A DNA stretch of 64,000 bases from Aphelenchoides besseyi (GCA_024699855.1 JAMPIQ010000001.1:11904001-11968000), one strand, 5' to 3'. Shown: positions 10,901 through 23,386, counted from the first letter of the stretch. Numbers and translations: made by a program. Notes: generated by a model from the sequence alone, not told the origin.

Positions 10901-13241
10901 TTAATTGCAAAGTCAGGCGCTGGTAGATAAGCCACTTGGTTTATTTCAAATGCCATCTGTCGACGTCTTTGTTCGTTGGGAATCAACTTTTATTTCTTTG
11001 TTTATTCCATTGAAAAGAGACCTAAGATTGATGTATGATCGTTATAGACGAATGATTCGTAAACTAGGGCTTCTTTTCGTCTCCTGGATTTTTCGACCTT
11101 CTTTGAACGGCCATTTCCTTCTGTGATTCATTTCCACGAACACCTTCATCTGCTTGTCAGATTAGTTGGCAAGGTCGTAGAATTGAAATCGAATCTTTTA
11201 TTCTTCCGTTTCTGTCGCTCGATTCGAAATCCAATGGTTATTTTATATTGTGAGCGAGATGCCTGAACGAACATCGTGCTTATTGAAAGGAATGTGTGTC
11301 TTTGTTTTTGAGCAATTTGTTCGAAATGTTAGCGAGTGATAGAACAACTTGATGTCATTCTTTGTTGCAACCTTTCCCGTACTACCGACTACAGTCATTG
11401 GGCATTTTGTTTAAGTACAAAACAAACAATTTCAATTGTAGTTCTCGGATACTTTTCAAATCAAAATACGAAAACATAGTTCGACAGTTGCAATTGAAGA
11501 GTTGTTTTTGTCGTGTGTTAACTCTCGACTTTAACAATTGAATTATCAAATACCGACTCTATCGAGAACACAAACTCTATTTCTGTTGTTCTTACTCTCG
11601 ATGACTATTCTTCGCTTATGTTGCCAATTGACCTAATCATGTCCGGCTATGCGTATTTTTAGATTAGCATCTAAAAACGTAACCAATTAGCCGTTTGACA
11701 CTCCGAATTTTTCTTGTCGATGTGTTTGCTCTGTTTCAACCCTCTCAAACCTCTTCATTTGTTGCGTCAGAAAACGAAATTAATCGTCACAAAAGTATTA
11801 GCAATGCGGGAATAGGAATTTGGGTTCTCATTCTCCGCTTTTCATCGACCCGCGCAACAGTTGGTTTGACTTACTTGGCCACTTGGAAGTTCTCATGACC
11901 ATCGACCTCTTTGATCTCTTCCAGCTTCCAACACTTCCCCCAGATGCTCGTTTCCAGAAGTCAAATTCCGAGCACATAAATTTCTCCTAAGACGACGGCT
12001 TTGCTTCTCGTGCACCAAAATCACGGGAGCGTATTTCCGGCCATTGCGGAAGTAGACATCGACCTGTTACACGACCAACATTTGAACTTGACGTCGATTC
12101 GACCTTTTATCACGACTTTTTTGCACAATAACCACGAGATAAAACCCTCGATTCGGAATGTTCGACGAGTTTGGAATTTTGCTTCAAACCGACTTCCTGA
12201 GTAAAACAACCGCATTTTGCTTCTGGTTGGTGACAAAACGTCCGATCCGCGTGCTTTGACGTACTTCGTTGACATCCGACTTCTTTCGTGGTGAACATGT
12301 TCGGAACTAAACATCACGAAACATTAAATTGATCTATACAACTTGAAATTTCGATAGAACGAGAAAGAACGGAAGTTATTCAGGGGTTCTAATCGTTCCA
12401 TTTTCGGAATTTCAACGAGCGAATTCGCACAATACTCGATGCGACGAAGAGTAAATTGAAGTATTCGAGCAACAAAACGAGCCGTAACATTGTTGAACGG
12501 CATTTGCGTGGAATTATCTCTCGGTTGGTTAAGTTCCTCTTCTGATGTTATGAATTCGCCATTCGTTCGATAAAGTCGAGCGGCTTCAGTGTTCCGATGA
12601 GCTTTCGAATAAGACTAACCGTCGGAGTGTTAATCATGAGGAATCAGATTACACAGACGCGGTCTGTTGACGATTGTTTTGTCGTTCACTGGACAGCGAC
12701 GTGAAATGAGACCGTTGAGTCTGTTGATTTTATTGCGGGTTTTTGAGGGATTTCTTGACGGACGTTGGGGGCGAGTCTTTAGATAGACAAGAAGTTTGCT
12801 TGGGGCGTTATTTGGCCAATGAAAAACAAACGAATTGCCGTCACGCGAAGAGCTTCCACTTCTTCTCGCTAATGACGATCCCGCACTTCAACAGGAAACC
12901 GTTCTGTTTTGGGCGAAAGATCCTCTTTCTAATCACTAGCTCATTACGGAAACTCCGAAATACTTTGTTTCATTTGCGCGAGTAATCAAAAACATTTCCG
13001 TAGTTAAATTAGCAAGTTCGCAATTCGATAGACAAAACTCGTTGCGAAGCGATAATCTTTGGAATCCGGTAATGAGAGCGGAAGACTAAATTTGGACTCG
13101 AAATAAATTTCGTTCATTTTTATCGGATTATTCTTTAGCTTAGCACGTGCAGAACCCGTTGATTCCTTCTATTCGGTATCTTCGTTTCAGAGCTGTCAAA
13201 CGACACTTGTGGACTAACGCTCGCTTTTGGCGCGTGCGGTG
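4996..13241. other. About 8.2 kb without a supportable gene
   Basis: Lies between the divergent 5' ends of the nuclear receptor (minus) and the GPCR (plus). Open frames here are short, have no recognisable motifs and do not extend through plausible splice sites. The longest mildly protein-like one is on the minus strand at 7130-7435 (101 codons from an ATG, containing SSVHIIQFSNSKTLDVVCGD), which I could not support further. AT-rich tracts and scattered T-runs are present; no repeat array or RNA gene was recognised. It probably holds regulatory DNA and non-coding 5' exons of the two flanking genes. Confidence 0.6.
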
Positions 13242-15739
13242 ATGCTGTCCAATGGGTCTACAGAATGCACAGATTTGAACGACTACCTCTGGAGCCTCAC
13301 AAGGGATCCAACGACACTTCCGGCCGTGTGGATACTGTTCGCATTCTTCTATTCATTGATCATCGTAATCGGAGTTACTGGCAATCTATGTGTTGTTCTT
13401 GCAATTTCACGAACACGATCGTTACAAACGGTTCCGAATTTGTTCATTTTCTCGTTGAGTTGTTCGGACATCATGGTCTGCTTCACGTAAGCAAATTGAT
13501 TGACTTCTACTCGGTATCTTCATTGTTACAGAAGTGCGATAATCACACCGATCACGGCGTTCAAGAAAGTTTGGATATTCGGCTCGTTGTTGTGTTCGGT
13601 GAGTGCAATCGAACTTCGCCTTAACTTCCAATCCCTATTTTTAGCTTCTTCCATTCTTGGCCGTGAGTTTCAAACATTTTTGGAGGAAGTTCAAACAAAG
13701 AAAAATACGATTATGCGTTTTTGGCAACCGCAATTTTTGTTTCGTTTCTGCGACTTTGCGTTAAACTGATTTGAATCGTCAGTTTCACGAAATACACGAG
13801 TTCGCCGCTAATGGAAGAGCGTCGAAGCGTTTCGATTAATTTGATTTGCGAACAAAGAAATCTCATTTCAGGGCAGCAGTCTAAGTTTCTCCACTTTTAT
13901 CTTGGCCGCCATTTCGATTGACCGTTACGTGCTTATTCGATTTCCAATGAAAAAGCCTTTCACTACTTCACAAGCGTTCATGGTGATTTCGGTAAGATGA
14001 GAACACATTCGATAGTAGAAGACAATCAAAAATTGAATACACGAGAAGGAGAAAATAAGACAGAAATCCAATTTAGATCATCTCAATACTCTCGATGGGA
14101 ATCAGCGGTCCCTCAGCTCTGTTTCATACTCTAAGATCAATTCCCCATTATTGCAATGAGTACTGTTTTGAAGATTGGGGCCAATACCAGGGACAGAAAA
14201 GAGCTTACGGAACCATTCTTCTGGCAGTTCAATTTATTCTGCCACTTTCGATCATCGTTTTTTGCTACGCTAGTATCTCGTTCCGACTGGGACATGTAAG
14301 TAAACGAAAACACCAGCTCAACTACCATTCTATTAAGAGCTTGTTGTTGAAAGGCAAAAAGCGAGACTACGGTTGGCAATTAGCAATGTCAGATCAGCAA
14401 CGAGTGGCGAGCAAAAGAAGACAACGTACAAATCGCATGTTCATTGCAATGGTTCGTTAGTTGCATATATTCCTTTGTTATCTGTGCTTGAATAAGGAAT
14501 GTCTGCAGATGTTTATTTGATTATATGAAATGAAAGAGATTTTAATCGACTAACAAACTCGGATTTTAGGTCGTGGCATTCTCCTTATCGTGGATTTGGA
14601 ATCTTCTGTTCAATGTTCTATCCGATTATCGTGCACTACCAAAAATAATCCAAAACAACCACTACCTTTTTGGTATAACTTCACACGCGTTAGCTATGAC
14701 TTCAACAATTTGGTAACACTCGGGATTCTAGAGCAGCTGAAACTGAAGGTGTTTAGGAATCCAATTCTTTATTCTCTTCTGAATCTACAGCTACGTGCCG
14801 CGTTCATTGATCTCATGCCGCGGACTATTCGCAAATGTTTGATGAAAGACGACGAGCAATATGTTGGACCACGTGCTCATCATCGCAATGTGCCGTCGTC
14901 GATGTTACTTACTGCCGAAAGTCGAGCGTTCGATCGTTCAGGAGCATCGACTCCCATTCCGTCCTTACGTAACAGATGGTTGACTCCCGCTTTAAACGGT
15001 CCACGTAATTCCCTCGCTTTTTCTTCACCAATCGAAGACACAAACGAAAAAATGGAATCTCAGCTGATTGGTGAACATGCAACACAATCCACTAAGTACG
15101 GTTCTTTTGATCAGCAAAACGCGAATCAGTATCTTGATGACAAAAATGAAGAAGTTAAAACGGCGGTGAGCTCAATAACCGTTGATTGGCGTGCAATCTG
15201 ACTGCAGTGCGATGTCCTTTAAGTTACAAAAAGAACTCCTGTGTTGAGTGCAAAATTTTACCGCAAGTTACGACTAATCTTTAGTATTTGAGTGAACATA
15301 AGCTGTCGCTAATTCTTAAACTGCTCCATTTCTAACCGTTTTACCTGTTAACCCAATTGATAACAACTGTGCTTTCAAGTGTTCTGTTCATTCGTTTTCG
15401 TTTTTAGATCTCGACTGAGAAGATGGAGACGCAGTTTGATTCAACTTCTCACTCTTCGACAATCCCATCAACAGAACGATTGTGCGGGAGAACAAGCTTA
15501 CAATCTTCCACTTCAATCAATGTCCAAAAAGTTGTCACTTCGTCAATCCAACGGACTGACAGCCGTTCTACAAAACGTCGACACAGTGAAGCGTACGGAT
15601 CAGAACGCCAACAATACGATTCTCATAGTCGTAAGCATTTCAATTCTAATTGTTTGACAATCAATTGACTTTAGCCATCAATACAAATCGACGAAGTACC
15701 AAACGATCCGACGATGGAAGACGAAGAAGCTTGAACTAA
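13242..15739 (+). CDS. Rhodopsin-family GPCR, neuropeptide Y/F receptor-like
   Basis: Seven-pass plasma-membrane receptor for a probable peptide ligand. I start at the ATG at 13242. The N-terminus has an NGS glycosylation sequon, then TM1 (VWILFAFFYSLIIVIGVTGN). TM2 is SLSCSDIMVCF; the exon near 13540-13590 carries the conserved extracellular Cys before TM3. Next come SIDRYVLI (DRY motif), a second loop with CNEYCFEDW, TM5 (ILPLSIIVFCYASISF), a basic third loop with SKRRQRTNRMF, and TM7 with WNPILYSLLN (NPxxY form). Introns of 45-46 nt are used, one splitting the TM7 Trp codon. The tail can end at 15201, or an intron at 15166-15407 can be removed to give a longer Ser/Thr/Arg-rich tail ending at 15739, next to the poly(A) signal. 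Loop 2 chemistry favours the NPY/NPF/RFamide group. Confidence 0.85.
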
Positions 15740-15780
15740 CGAGATCTTCTGTTTATCTTAACTTATTTACAAATTGCCAT

Positions 15781-15786
15781 AATAAA
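15781..15786 (+). terminator. Poly(A) signal of the GPCR gene
   Basis: AATAAA 42 nt after the long-form stop at 15739. None was seen shortly after the alternative stop at 15201, so both forms would share this 3' end. Confidence 0.6.
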
Positions 15787-15910
15787 AACGGGTTTTCTTT
15801 TCGATTCTCATCTTACAAGCAAACTGAATATTTCATTCCTATTCAAAACGAGTCGAATCAACATCACTACAACAATAAACAAGCGATATCCAACTCCGAC
15901 AAAGAGATAG

Positions 15911-16549
15911 TTAGCTTACAACCGTTGACTTCTCCTCGAACTCTTCTTCTCTTACATCGTAATTTAAAAATGCTTTTTCCAGCAGAAAGAACTGATGGAA
16001 AGCTCCAATGTCGATAATGTTACGCGAGAATGTCTGCCACGGCCACTGCTTCAAATTTGAATCCTGAGAAGCTGGACTAAAAACCTACAAAAACACGAAT
16101 AGGCGAACTAATCAAGAACTCACGTTTCTATCCCAATCTCTTTTAACGAGCAACGAAAAGAACCAACAGTCGTAGTAATCCAAACGTGCGGTGTTGATTA
16201 AATCGGTTATTTGGGCGAGTTTGCGGTCTAAATGTCATTCATCGGGGAACAATCAAATCAACAAACCCGAACTGGAGCTGTGAATCGTTGAGGGCGTTAA
16301 AACCATTTGTTGTCGGAGAGCACGTAGTCGGTTGTGAAGTTCCGTTTCAGTTGGATTCGTTTTCAACGCGTAAGCAGCACCACCGAGCAGTCCAAAAATA
16401 ACCGTGGATTTGATTGGACGGGCTTTTGTATCGGTGATTAGATTACGTCCGACGTCCAAGTAGTCGTCACGAACATTTTTCACGTAGTCGACAACTCTCG
16501 TTGTCGCTCGTCGAAAGAAGTTCGCCTTTACAGCGACTTCTTGGGTCAT
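15911..16549 (-). CDS. TIMM29: Mitochondrial inner-membrane translocase subunit Tim29
   Basis: Component of the TIM22 complex, which inserts carrier proteins into the mitochondrial inner membrane. Three exons with introns of about 40 nt. Exon 1 holds a matrix-side segment (VVDYVKNVRDDYLDVGRNLI), then ARPIKSTVIFGLLGGAAYAL, the single membrane-spanning helix typical of Tim29, then LRQQMVLTPSTI. Exons 2-3 hold LDYYDCWFFSLLVKRDWDRN and FSRNIIDIGAFHQFF, matching the intermembrane-space part of the human protein (segments around GRGRLRYVNLG and FPGRVLDVGFVG). It ends in an acidic tail at 15911. It lies about 150 bp downstream of MPDU1 on the same strand, and its 3' end converges with the GPCR gene. 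Identification is from pattern and order, since this family is poorly conserved. Confidence 0.8.
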
Positions 16550-16698
16550 TACTCAAGAGTTGAAAATAGAAAAGGCGAAAAACTAACGAAAAAGAATCTG
16601 TGTTTAAGGCCTTTGCATCCAATAGTCAGCTTCTGAACTCTTTGTAGTTGTAATTACGTTTAATTGAGCTCATGATAAATACAATAAGCAAATTTATT

Positions 16699-17560
16699 TT
16701 ACTGCGTTTTCTTGGTCGATTTTCGCGGTTTGTCGGCGTTCCAATAGTAGAGCATTTGAAGGAAAATGACACCGTTGAGTACTGCAGCAGACACAAACGC
16801 GAAGATGACCAACGTGTCTCCTGTCTCTTGAATCGACGTGAAGATACGTGCCAAACATCCACCGAATTGCAAGAGAACGGAAATAAAAGCTAATTGCCCA
16901 GTTGACTTGTTTCGGAAGTTCGTTGAAATTTGTATTCCCTGAAGTTTATAATTGAGATAAAGATTGAAAGTTCCACAAACCTTTGAAGCGACGGTAATCG
17001 GAATGACGGCTGTCTGGAGTGCTTGGATCACGTAGAACGGGATTACGTGGTAAGCAACAGCCGTCGACAACATCCAAATAAACGCCATGAATGCGAACGT
17101 ATAGGAAGTGTAAGGCGAAAAGTAGAGAATTTGCATCACGATGATCGTTGTTTGAATGAAGACAAGAAGTGAATCTCCCCATTGACTGCAAATCAAATGG
17201 TTTCAAATCAACACAAAAGTAAACCGACCTGAAGACGAACTGTTTCTCGTAACTGTACGCACAAATTGAACCGGCACCGAGCAACGCGAGAAGTTGAGCG
17301 GCCAAGGAAATTCCTTGACCAGAACGAGCGTTGTGAATCTTCAGAATTTGCGGCAGAAGCAAGAACGCCGAACCGGCGGTTATGGCAAATCCCAACAAAC
17401 GACTAATCACAGCAGGCAGACATTTTTCTGAAACAGTCCAGAAACATAAAACCGATTTCAACGAAAACTCACGATTCAAGAAATCCGCTTCAACTATCAT
17501 ACGATTCCAGCAGTTGCCCGGAAATACCTGCTTAACAGCCCAATCGAAATTATACTTCAT
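16699..17560 (-). CDS. MPDU1: Mannose-P-dolichol utilization defect 1 protein (PQ-loop family)
   Basis: ER membrane protein needed for use of dolichol-phosphate mannose and glucose in N-glycan and GPI assembly. Four exons. The N-terminus MKYNFDWAVKQVFPGNCWNR leads to KCLPAVISRLLGF, the first PQ-loop (LLPQILKIHNARSGQGISL) and ALLGAGSICAYSYEKQF. Then come TIIVMQILYF and the second PQ-loop region, here ALQTAVIPITVASKGIQIST followed by STGQLAFISVLLQFGG. The hallmark LARIFTSIQETGD is complete, and the end LQMLYYWNADKPRKSTKKTQ matches the human C-terminus. A TTTAG acceptor lies about 13 nt before the ATG at 17560. AATAAA directly follows the stop, and TIMM29 begins about 150 bp further on, so the pair could be an operon. 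Confidence 0.95.
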
Positions 17561-18057
17561 TTTGACTTCTACTAAACAACTTTCTTCAAACAAACTGTTC
17601 TGCTAAACTGACGACAAAACTACGCACAACCAAACGCCAACCAGTTGGTCGACGTGTTGAGACACAAATTCAGTACTTGTGATTGATTACGATGCACTTT
17701 TCATTTTGTTCACCGTTCATATTCGGGGTTTGCACTTTCCCGCAAACAACATAGCGATTGGCCGCAGGAAAAATGTTTATTTCTCTTCACACACCAATCA
17801 ATTTGCATGAGTTTAACCGCAAATGCATTTCTTCAAGTGGGAACGTGCGCCTTGAAACTATGTACATAAACAAAGCGTGTGAAGGGGTAAATGTATTACT
17901 GGTTATAGAAATATTAAAATAGAACGACTAGGCAGAATAACTCTAAAGCAGGGAATAGATACAAAAGAACAGGAGTTTAGGGGCTCGAGGAAACTGTCAA
18001 TTAAAGTGAATGGCCAGCAGACTACAACCCGCTTTCTCGTTTATTTCTCTTCAAACT
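17561..18057. other. Intergenic, about 500 bp
   Basis: Between MPDU1 and the 3' end of TBC1D24. AT-rich; no open frame or RNA gene that I can support. It contains the TBC1D24 poly(A) signal and probably the MPDU1 promoter. Confidence 0.6.
18040..18045 (-). terminator. Poly(A) signal of TBC1D24
   Basis: AATAAA on the minus strand, 13 nt after the stop codon at 18058, which gives an unusually short 3' UTR. Confidence 0.5.
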
Positions 18058-20942
18058 TAAACTCCACCAGCACCAATCACTTTAAAAACTTCGAGCTCGT
18101 CTATTTCAAATTCAGTGTTAGCAACTAATGGCGCGTTTCCGAAGGTTTCACATTCGTAACTAAGTCCACGAGTGAGTTCATTTCGAATAGCGATCGCATC
18201 ACCACCTCCGCTACCAATCTAAATTTCAAGCTTTTAGACTGCAAAACTACACCAAGAAACATACGATCATGAATTTGTCACCAGCGGTCATGAACATTTG
18301 AAGGCAGTTGTCCGGCTGTTCGTTATTTCGTCCAACCCACGGATAGATTGTGGGGAAAAGTTGACCTTTTGGTTGTTTGAAAACAAAAGATTCTCCGGTT
18401 CCGAAGTATCTTGTTTTTGTACGTTCACGAAGGTCATTTCGTTCCGACCAGCTGGCCGAACAATAAGCTCCAAAAATCTCTCCGACTGTCGATCGAATGA
18501 TAATCAAACTTTGTTCTGCTTCATCGATTCTAAATGTGATGTTGTAGGTATTTGAGTCTATGAATCCTCTTACTGCGTCCAAAGTTGAGTGAACGAGGCA
18601 CCATGTTGAGATAAACGGAACAACAATACGGGAGTTTCTAATTGGAAACGACTGGGCAACGCGCACATCAATTCGCAAGCTGAATCGCTATCGATGATGT
18701 TGCTCTCGAATGCAGCAGTGTACATGTTGCGTTGTGATTGTAAAATCGCTTGTCCCGACGTCTCCAAACGCATACGATGAACTTCTTCGCGATACTAAAA
18801 CAATGCACATCATTCCTGACATCAATTAACAAACTCACTTTATCTTCATAATGTTTCTGAAGATGTTCGAAGGTTGAATGTTTGAAGTTTCGAATCGCAA
18901 ATCCCATGTCGAGTAGAGTCTGAACACTGATCGGACAGTTTTGACACAAGACCGAAATTTGATTTGCGATCTCGACCACACGCTCTTCGGGATTTGCTCC
19001 AGCACTTGCAGTAGCAGCCGACCGTACACGCTGTTTATACCACAAATATACCAGACTAAGTGCTACACGCAACAACATTTTATGTCCTAAAACGCAGCGA
19101 TCCGTGAAGGCTCGTGATTTCTCTCGTTACGGTAATTTTCAACAAATTTCAAGTAAAAATCAACGTACCTTCAACAAGATAGCAATCAATGATTCGAACC
19201 AGATAATCGAAAGAAAGGTGTTTGAAAATCCACTCACACCACGGTTTAAATACTTCGGCCAATTTCGCGTCATCGTTCGAACCAACTCGACGTTTAAGAA
19301 AGTTGTAAGCAGAACGCTAAATAGCCAATCATTAACCATCCACTGTTCTACTTACTCGGTGTTTCTTAAGCAACGCAAGTAGTGTGTGAAACGAGGCGTA
19401 GAGTGAAACGTCCGATTGGATCAGAAAGTTCGATCCATTGCCAAGAAATCGCATGATTGCAGCAAACGCTTCTTCAGCGGCCATGTAATGAAGAAGCATA
19501 GCACTCAACGGATACAGAATCTGAATACTTTTTGTTAAGAAACTTCTCGATTTGTTCGTTTGAGAACAACAAATCAATTGTGCAACCAAGTTCGATCATC
19601 CATCAACAAATCCGAACAAATCAAAAGTTCATGACCTTCGTTTTGATTCCCCATCAAAAATTTTCAACTCACCGGAACAAAACGCAATTCCGGACGAACA
19701 CACTCAACGACAATCAAAACGCGTTGCAACGCCACAGCTCCTTGTTGTTTGAGGCCATGATCATGAACCACAATTCCGTCCACTAAACAGAAGCAATTGC
19801 AATTGAGTTTCGAACACTTTCTTACTCGAAAGAAAAGCGGGCTGCATCGATTTTACTGAAATTTACGAATCAATCGACTCTTCTTATTCACAGACTTACA
19901 TCCCGTCTTAACCAGCTCTTCCAGTTGACGTCTGTAGAGCGCTTTATTGGTCTCGAAGTCCTTGTAATTGCAAAGTACACGCCACAAATCGGAACGTATC
20001 TCGTGTGAAACAGGCCAGTCATTATGTCGAACAAACTTCTTGATCTGAAACAACAACTTATTTAATAAGTAAGAGATCGTTTGATTGGAGATTTTTGCGT
20101 ACATTCGAATAAAAACAAACTCATACGTTTTCGATAATTCGCTTAATGGCTCGTCGACTAAAGTCGGTAAAATCTCCACCATAAAAAAGTTCGTGCCGTT
20201 GCAATCGTCCAATAGCATCTTTATTGGTTGTTTCAAATTCCGAGTAAATGCTCGATTTTGAGCTACAACGAGACAAACGGCTTCCAATCACATCGTCTTC
20301 ATCAACGACTGTCAAGCCATCATTCTCCTCCGAACTCCAGTGATTCGAAGAGACTGATGATGCGGCATCCAAATAACCGGAATCAATGCTCGCGGATCTC
20401 ATTTTCGTCGATTGAGTCAATTTTCCATCATTCGAATTATCAAAACTGTTGTCGAAACTGCCATGAGGTGATGATTCAAAATGACTGTCCGTGGAGTTGG
20501 TGCTGTCAATGGAAATTTGGTTGAAAAGTCGATCAACACAATCGGGACCTTGCGAGTATGTTTCAGGCTGCTCGTTTGGCAAGCAAAGGTCATTGGAAAA
20601 TGCCGAGTCGTTTGATTGAACACTATCGGGTTGTCGAATTAAGCGCCGACGGATACGTGTCGTTGTTCCGAAGTTGTTCGTCATGATCGGATCGACTGTT
20701 TTTCGTCGACAAAACGCACCTCGTTTGTTTTCGTTCACTTCAAACGACAAATCAAACTCCGAAGATGGTGGTGAAACCCCGATTTCATCAGTCGAAGTTA
20801 CGGACGTTCTCCGTTTTTCTTTCAATTTATAGTCATCAACTGAATTTGCTCCAATCCATCTCTGCCTACTCCATACTGCGCCGTTCATGTTCTTTGAGGA
20901 AGAGGAGATGACTTTGAGCACGTCGTAATCTTCTCCGGACAT
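18058..20942 (-). CDS. TBC1D24: TBC-TLDc domain protein (TBC1D24/Skywalker type)
   Basis: Rab-GAP-like membrane-traffic regulator; the animal orthologues act on synaptic vesicles and oxidative-stress resistance. About 270 N-terminal residues are Ser/Asp-rich and look disordered; this is long for the family. The TBC domain starts at IKKFVRHNDWPVSHEIRSDL and continues through PVFVDGIVVHDHG, LYPLSAMLLHYMAAEEAF, FKPWCEWIFKHLSFDYLVRI and KMLLRVALSLVYLWY. The family, human TBC1D24 included, lacks the usual IxxDxxR finger, and none is visible here. The TLDc domain follows (LLFRLSQHGASF, ARYFGTGESFVF-like KTRYFGTGESFVF, MTAGDKFMIVC, GSGGGDAIAIR, CETFGNAPL). It ends EIDELEVFKVIGAGGV. The acceptor TTCTACAG lies one base before the ATG. 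Several introns of 40-60 nt. Confidence 0.9.
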
Positions 20943-22852
20943 TCTGTAGAATCAAAATGCATCAAAACGTAGAGTTCACGCGTTGCGGTAAAGAGTCAAT
21001 GGGAAGCGAGAGGTCGTTGAAATCGAACTCGTAGACAAAATGAGTGTGACATTTAAATATAAACCGAAGACGTAAGATTAACATCCCGCCCCACTAAAAT
21101 ATTAAATGGCTTGTTGTTCTTACTCGAAATCTGCAGTTAAATTTTGAAATTTTTGTACAAACAATCGGGAGAAAAAGATCAAAGTTCTTCTCGTGCAAAT
21201 GAATCCACTTGTTGTTTTCGAGTACCAGTGTGTCCAAACGGCTTACGAATCAAAAACCATGAATTCCAGCAAAAAGGTGATTAAGTCAAGTAGCTTCACT
21301 ACGAGTTGAAATTGAAGAGGGTAATTAACAGCAAGAACAATCGAGGTCATCAAAACTTTGAAGACCCTTTCGACTCGCGTTGAATTCCACTTTACAGTTT
21401 TTGCGCTTTTGATCGTAATGTTATCACAACAATGAGCAAAAATACGCTTTGTTTTGCGTTCATGCGGACGGCGAACAACCCGAAGAGTTCGCACAATGAA
21501 ACGATTGAACTCAAAAACGCGATGATTTCCCCGTCAATTTGCAAAGTCGTCGAGTTTTAAAGGTCTTCGGAATTCGATTATATGTTCCTCTGCTTATCCG
21601 CCCCCTAATTAACCGTCAAGAAAACAGTCAACTCGATAAATCGTATAGTGCACTATAAAGAGACGTTTTGACTGAGGGATCATTACGTTTTCTAATAAGC
21701 GCGATTGTTGAGGAAAACAAAATAAGCACGTGCGTCGGGTCGTGGCTCTAATCCGCGTAACTGCCGACTATTTCGGGACCATGAAACCTCATTGCGTGCT
21801 CGAAAAGTAAACATTTCAGTCGAAAGGTTATGGCATTCGTGGATTGGAGCTAATCATCGGAGTGTACGAATTCATGTGGTGAATCGAATTTGATAACAAG
21901 TGACCACACGATCGTTTCGTAACGATTATCAACGAAAGAAACGATGAGCACCAGTTGAAAACGTGTAACAAGCAAATTTTCGAAGGAAGTCGTGTACAAA
22001 GAGCGTGAATTCTGGTGGTCAATTGGCCGAACGAATTTCACGAGCAGTCGCATATTTCGGAGACCGTCGAAAGTGGACCAAGTAGTCCGTTTCGCTCAGC
22101 TACCGACCACTTCGCCTCATAATCGACGATTCTGTGCAAACACCATCGTGTTAATGAACTCGCTCAAAACGAAATTACCGTAGATCACGAACGTTTTTCA
22201 AACCTAATGAGCTCAAAAATTGGTTTCCTGTAGCCGGGAGTCAGAAGTCGCGAAGGAAAGTTGTTTAACGCCCGACTAACGAGTTTCGCAAATTAGCACG
22301 AGGAAAGTCGGTAATCCGGATCTAACGCTCAAGTTTGCGGTTCACAATCGAGGAAAACAAAAACAAACAAACAGCGGACGGAGACCGAGCCGCAAAATGC
22401 GCAGGTCATGACATAAAGATCGTGGAGTTAAACGCGAAATTGAGCGACGGTTAAAACCAATCAAACCGCAATCGGGGCCACTTAACTCGCCGCCACTTAA
22501 CACGATTCGGCCAAACACTTGCGGAACGTTATGAAATAATTGCGTCAATTAACTGGATCGTGAGTAATTGCAAAACAAACATGACCTCCGATTGACCCGG
22601 AACTCTGGTTCCTTTTATAAACCAAAAGCAACAAAATTTCTTTACGATCGACATTTCAGGAGAACAAATTTTGATGAAAAAGCATTGAAGCAGCGCTGGA
22701 CGGGAAACGTGCTGGTCACTGGAATGATCAAAAGAAGAGCGATGTCGACGGCCCGAAAACTGACGTCCAAAAGGCGGACGTAAAATTGAAATGTGTTCTT
22801 CGAGGGCCAGAAACCCCAATTCGAATGTACGCAAAAATTTCAATCAACCAAC
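20943..22852. other. About 1.9 kb gene-poor stretch
   Basis: Upstream of TBC1D24. Short open frames in several phases only. A downstream exon of the 22853-23386 gene may lie at about 22620-22770 (minus), but two reading phases are equally open there, so I did not include it. Nothing else recognised. Confidence 0.45.
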
Positions 22853-23386
22853 CTGAGATCTTCGATTCATTTGAATCATGTACTGCAACTCTCCAATCGT
22901 TCCATAGGGCGCAAGACATGATTCTTTACGGAGATCCGTGTAACTGGTAAATGCCTAAACAAAACGATTTGAAAAGAACTCGTCATCGAAGTTTACATTC
23001 TTGTCGTCGCTAAATCGGAATCCACGAGCATCCTCGCGGTTGGCAATCGGTCGTGGGACAGTGGTTCGTTGTTTTGGTCCCAAACGTAGAGATCTTCGAA
23101 TCGCCAAGGACAAACGCGACGCCAATCCGCCCGATGTCAACGTTTCGGGTTGTCGTCGAACAGCGGAGTCGCGGACGAAATTCGGATTCAAATTCGTGGA
23201 CTTCTTGTTCTCGTTGAACACATCGAAATGAACTTTGTGAGGATCGTTTTTGTTCTCTTCGTTTTTGTTACCACGAGATCGATAAGTGGAGTTGACGTTG
23301 TGGTTGACCGACGAGTTCGAAAGCAACGAAGTCGAAGCAACGGGATCGTCCGCATCTTCGAAGCGAGTCGCTGTTTCCACGGACAT
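22853..23386 (-). CDS. Unrecognised gene, 5' part
   Basis: Not recognised. The ATG at 23386 follows the acceptor ATCTTTTCAG by two bases, as in neighbouring trans-splice-like starts. The first exon encodes a polar, probably disordered region of about 130 residues (TRFEDADDPVASTSLLSNSS, a stretch of Asn/Lys/Glu, then LASRLSLAIRRSLRLGPKQR). It joins across a 45-nt intron to AFTSYTDLRKESCLAPYGTI and LQYMIQMNRRSQ, where a donor closes the exon at 22853. The rest of the gene was not resolved. The start is divergent from PLA2G6 with about 600 bp between them. Confidence 0.45.

Noticed and set aside
13227..13241. Earlier GPCR start giving extra residues MARAV
   Set aside because: The codon is TTG; the first ATG in frame is at 13242. 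The same reason moved starts of MPDU1, PLA2G6, BTB, Zic and the seven-pass receptor to true ATGs.
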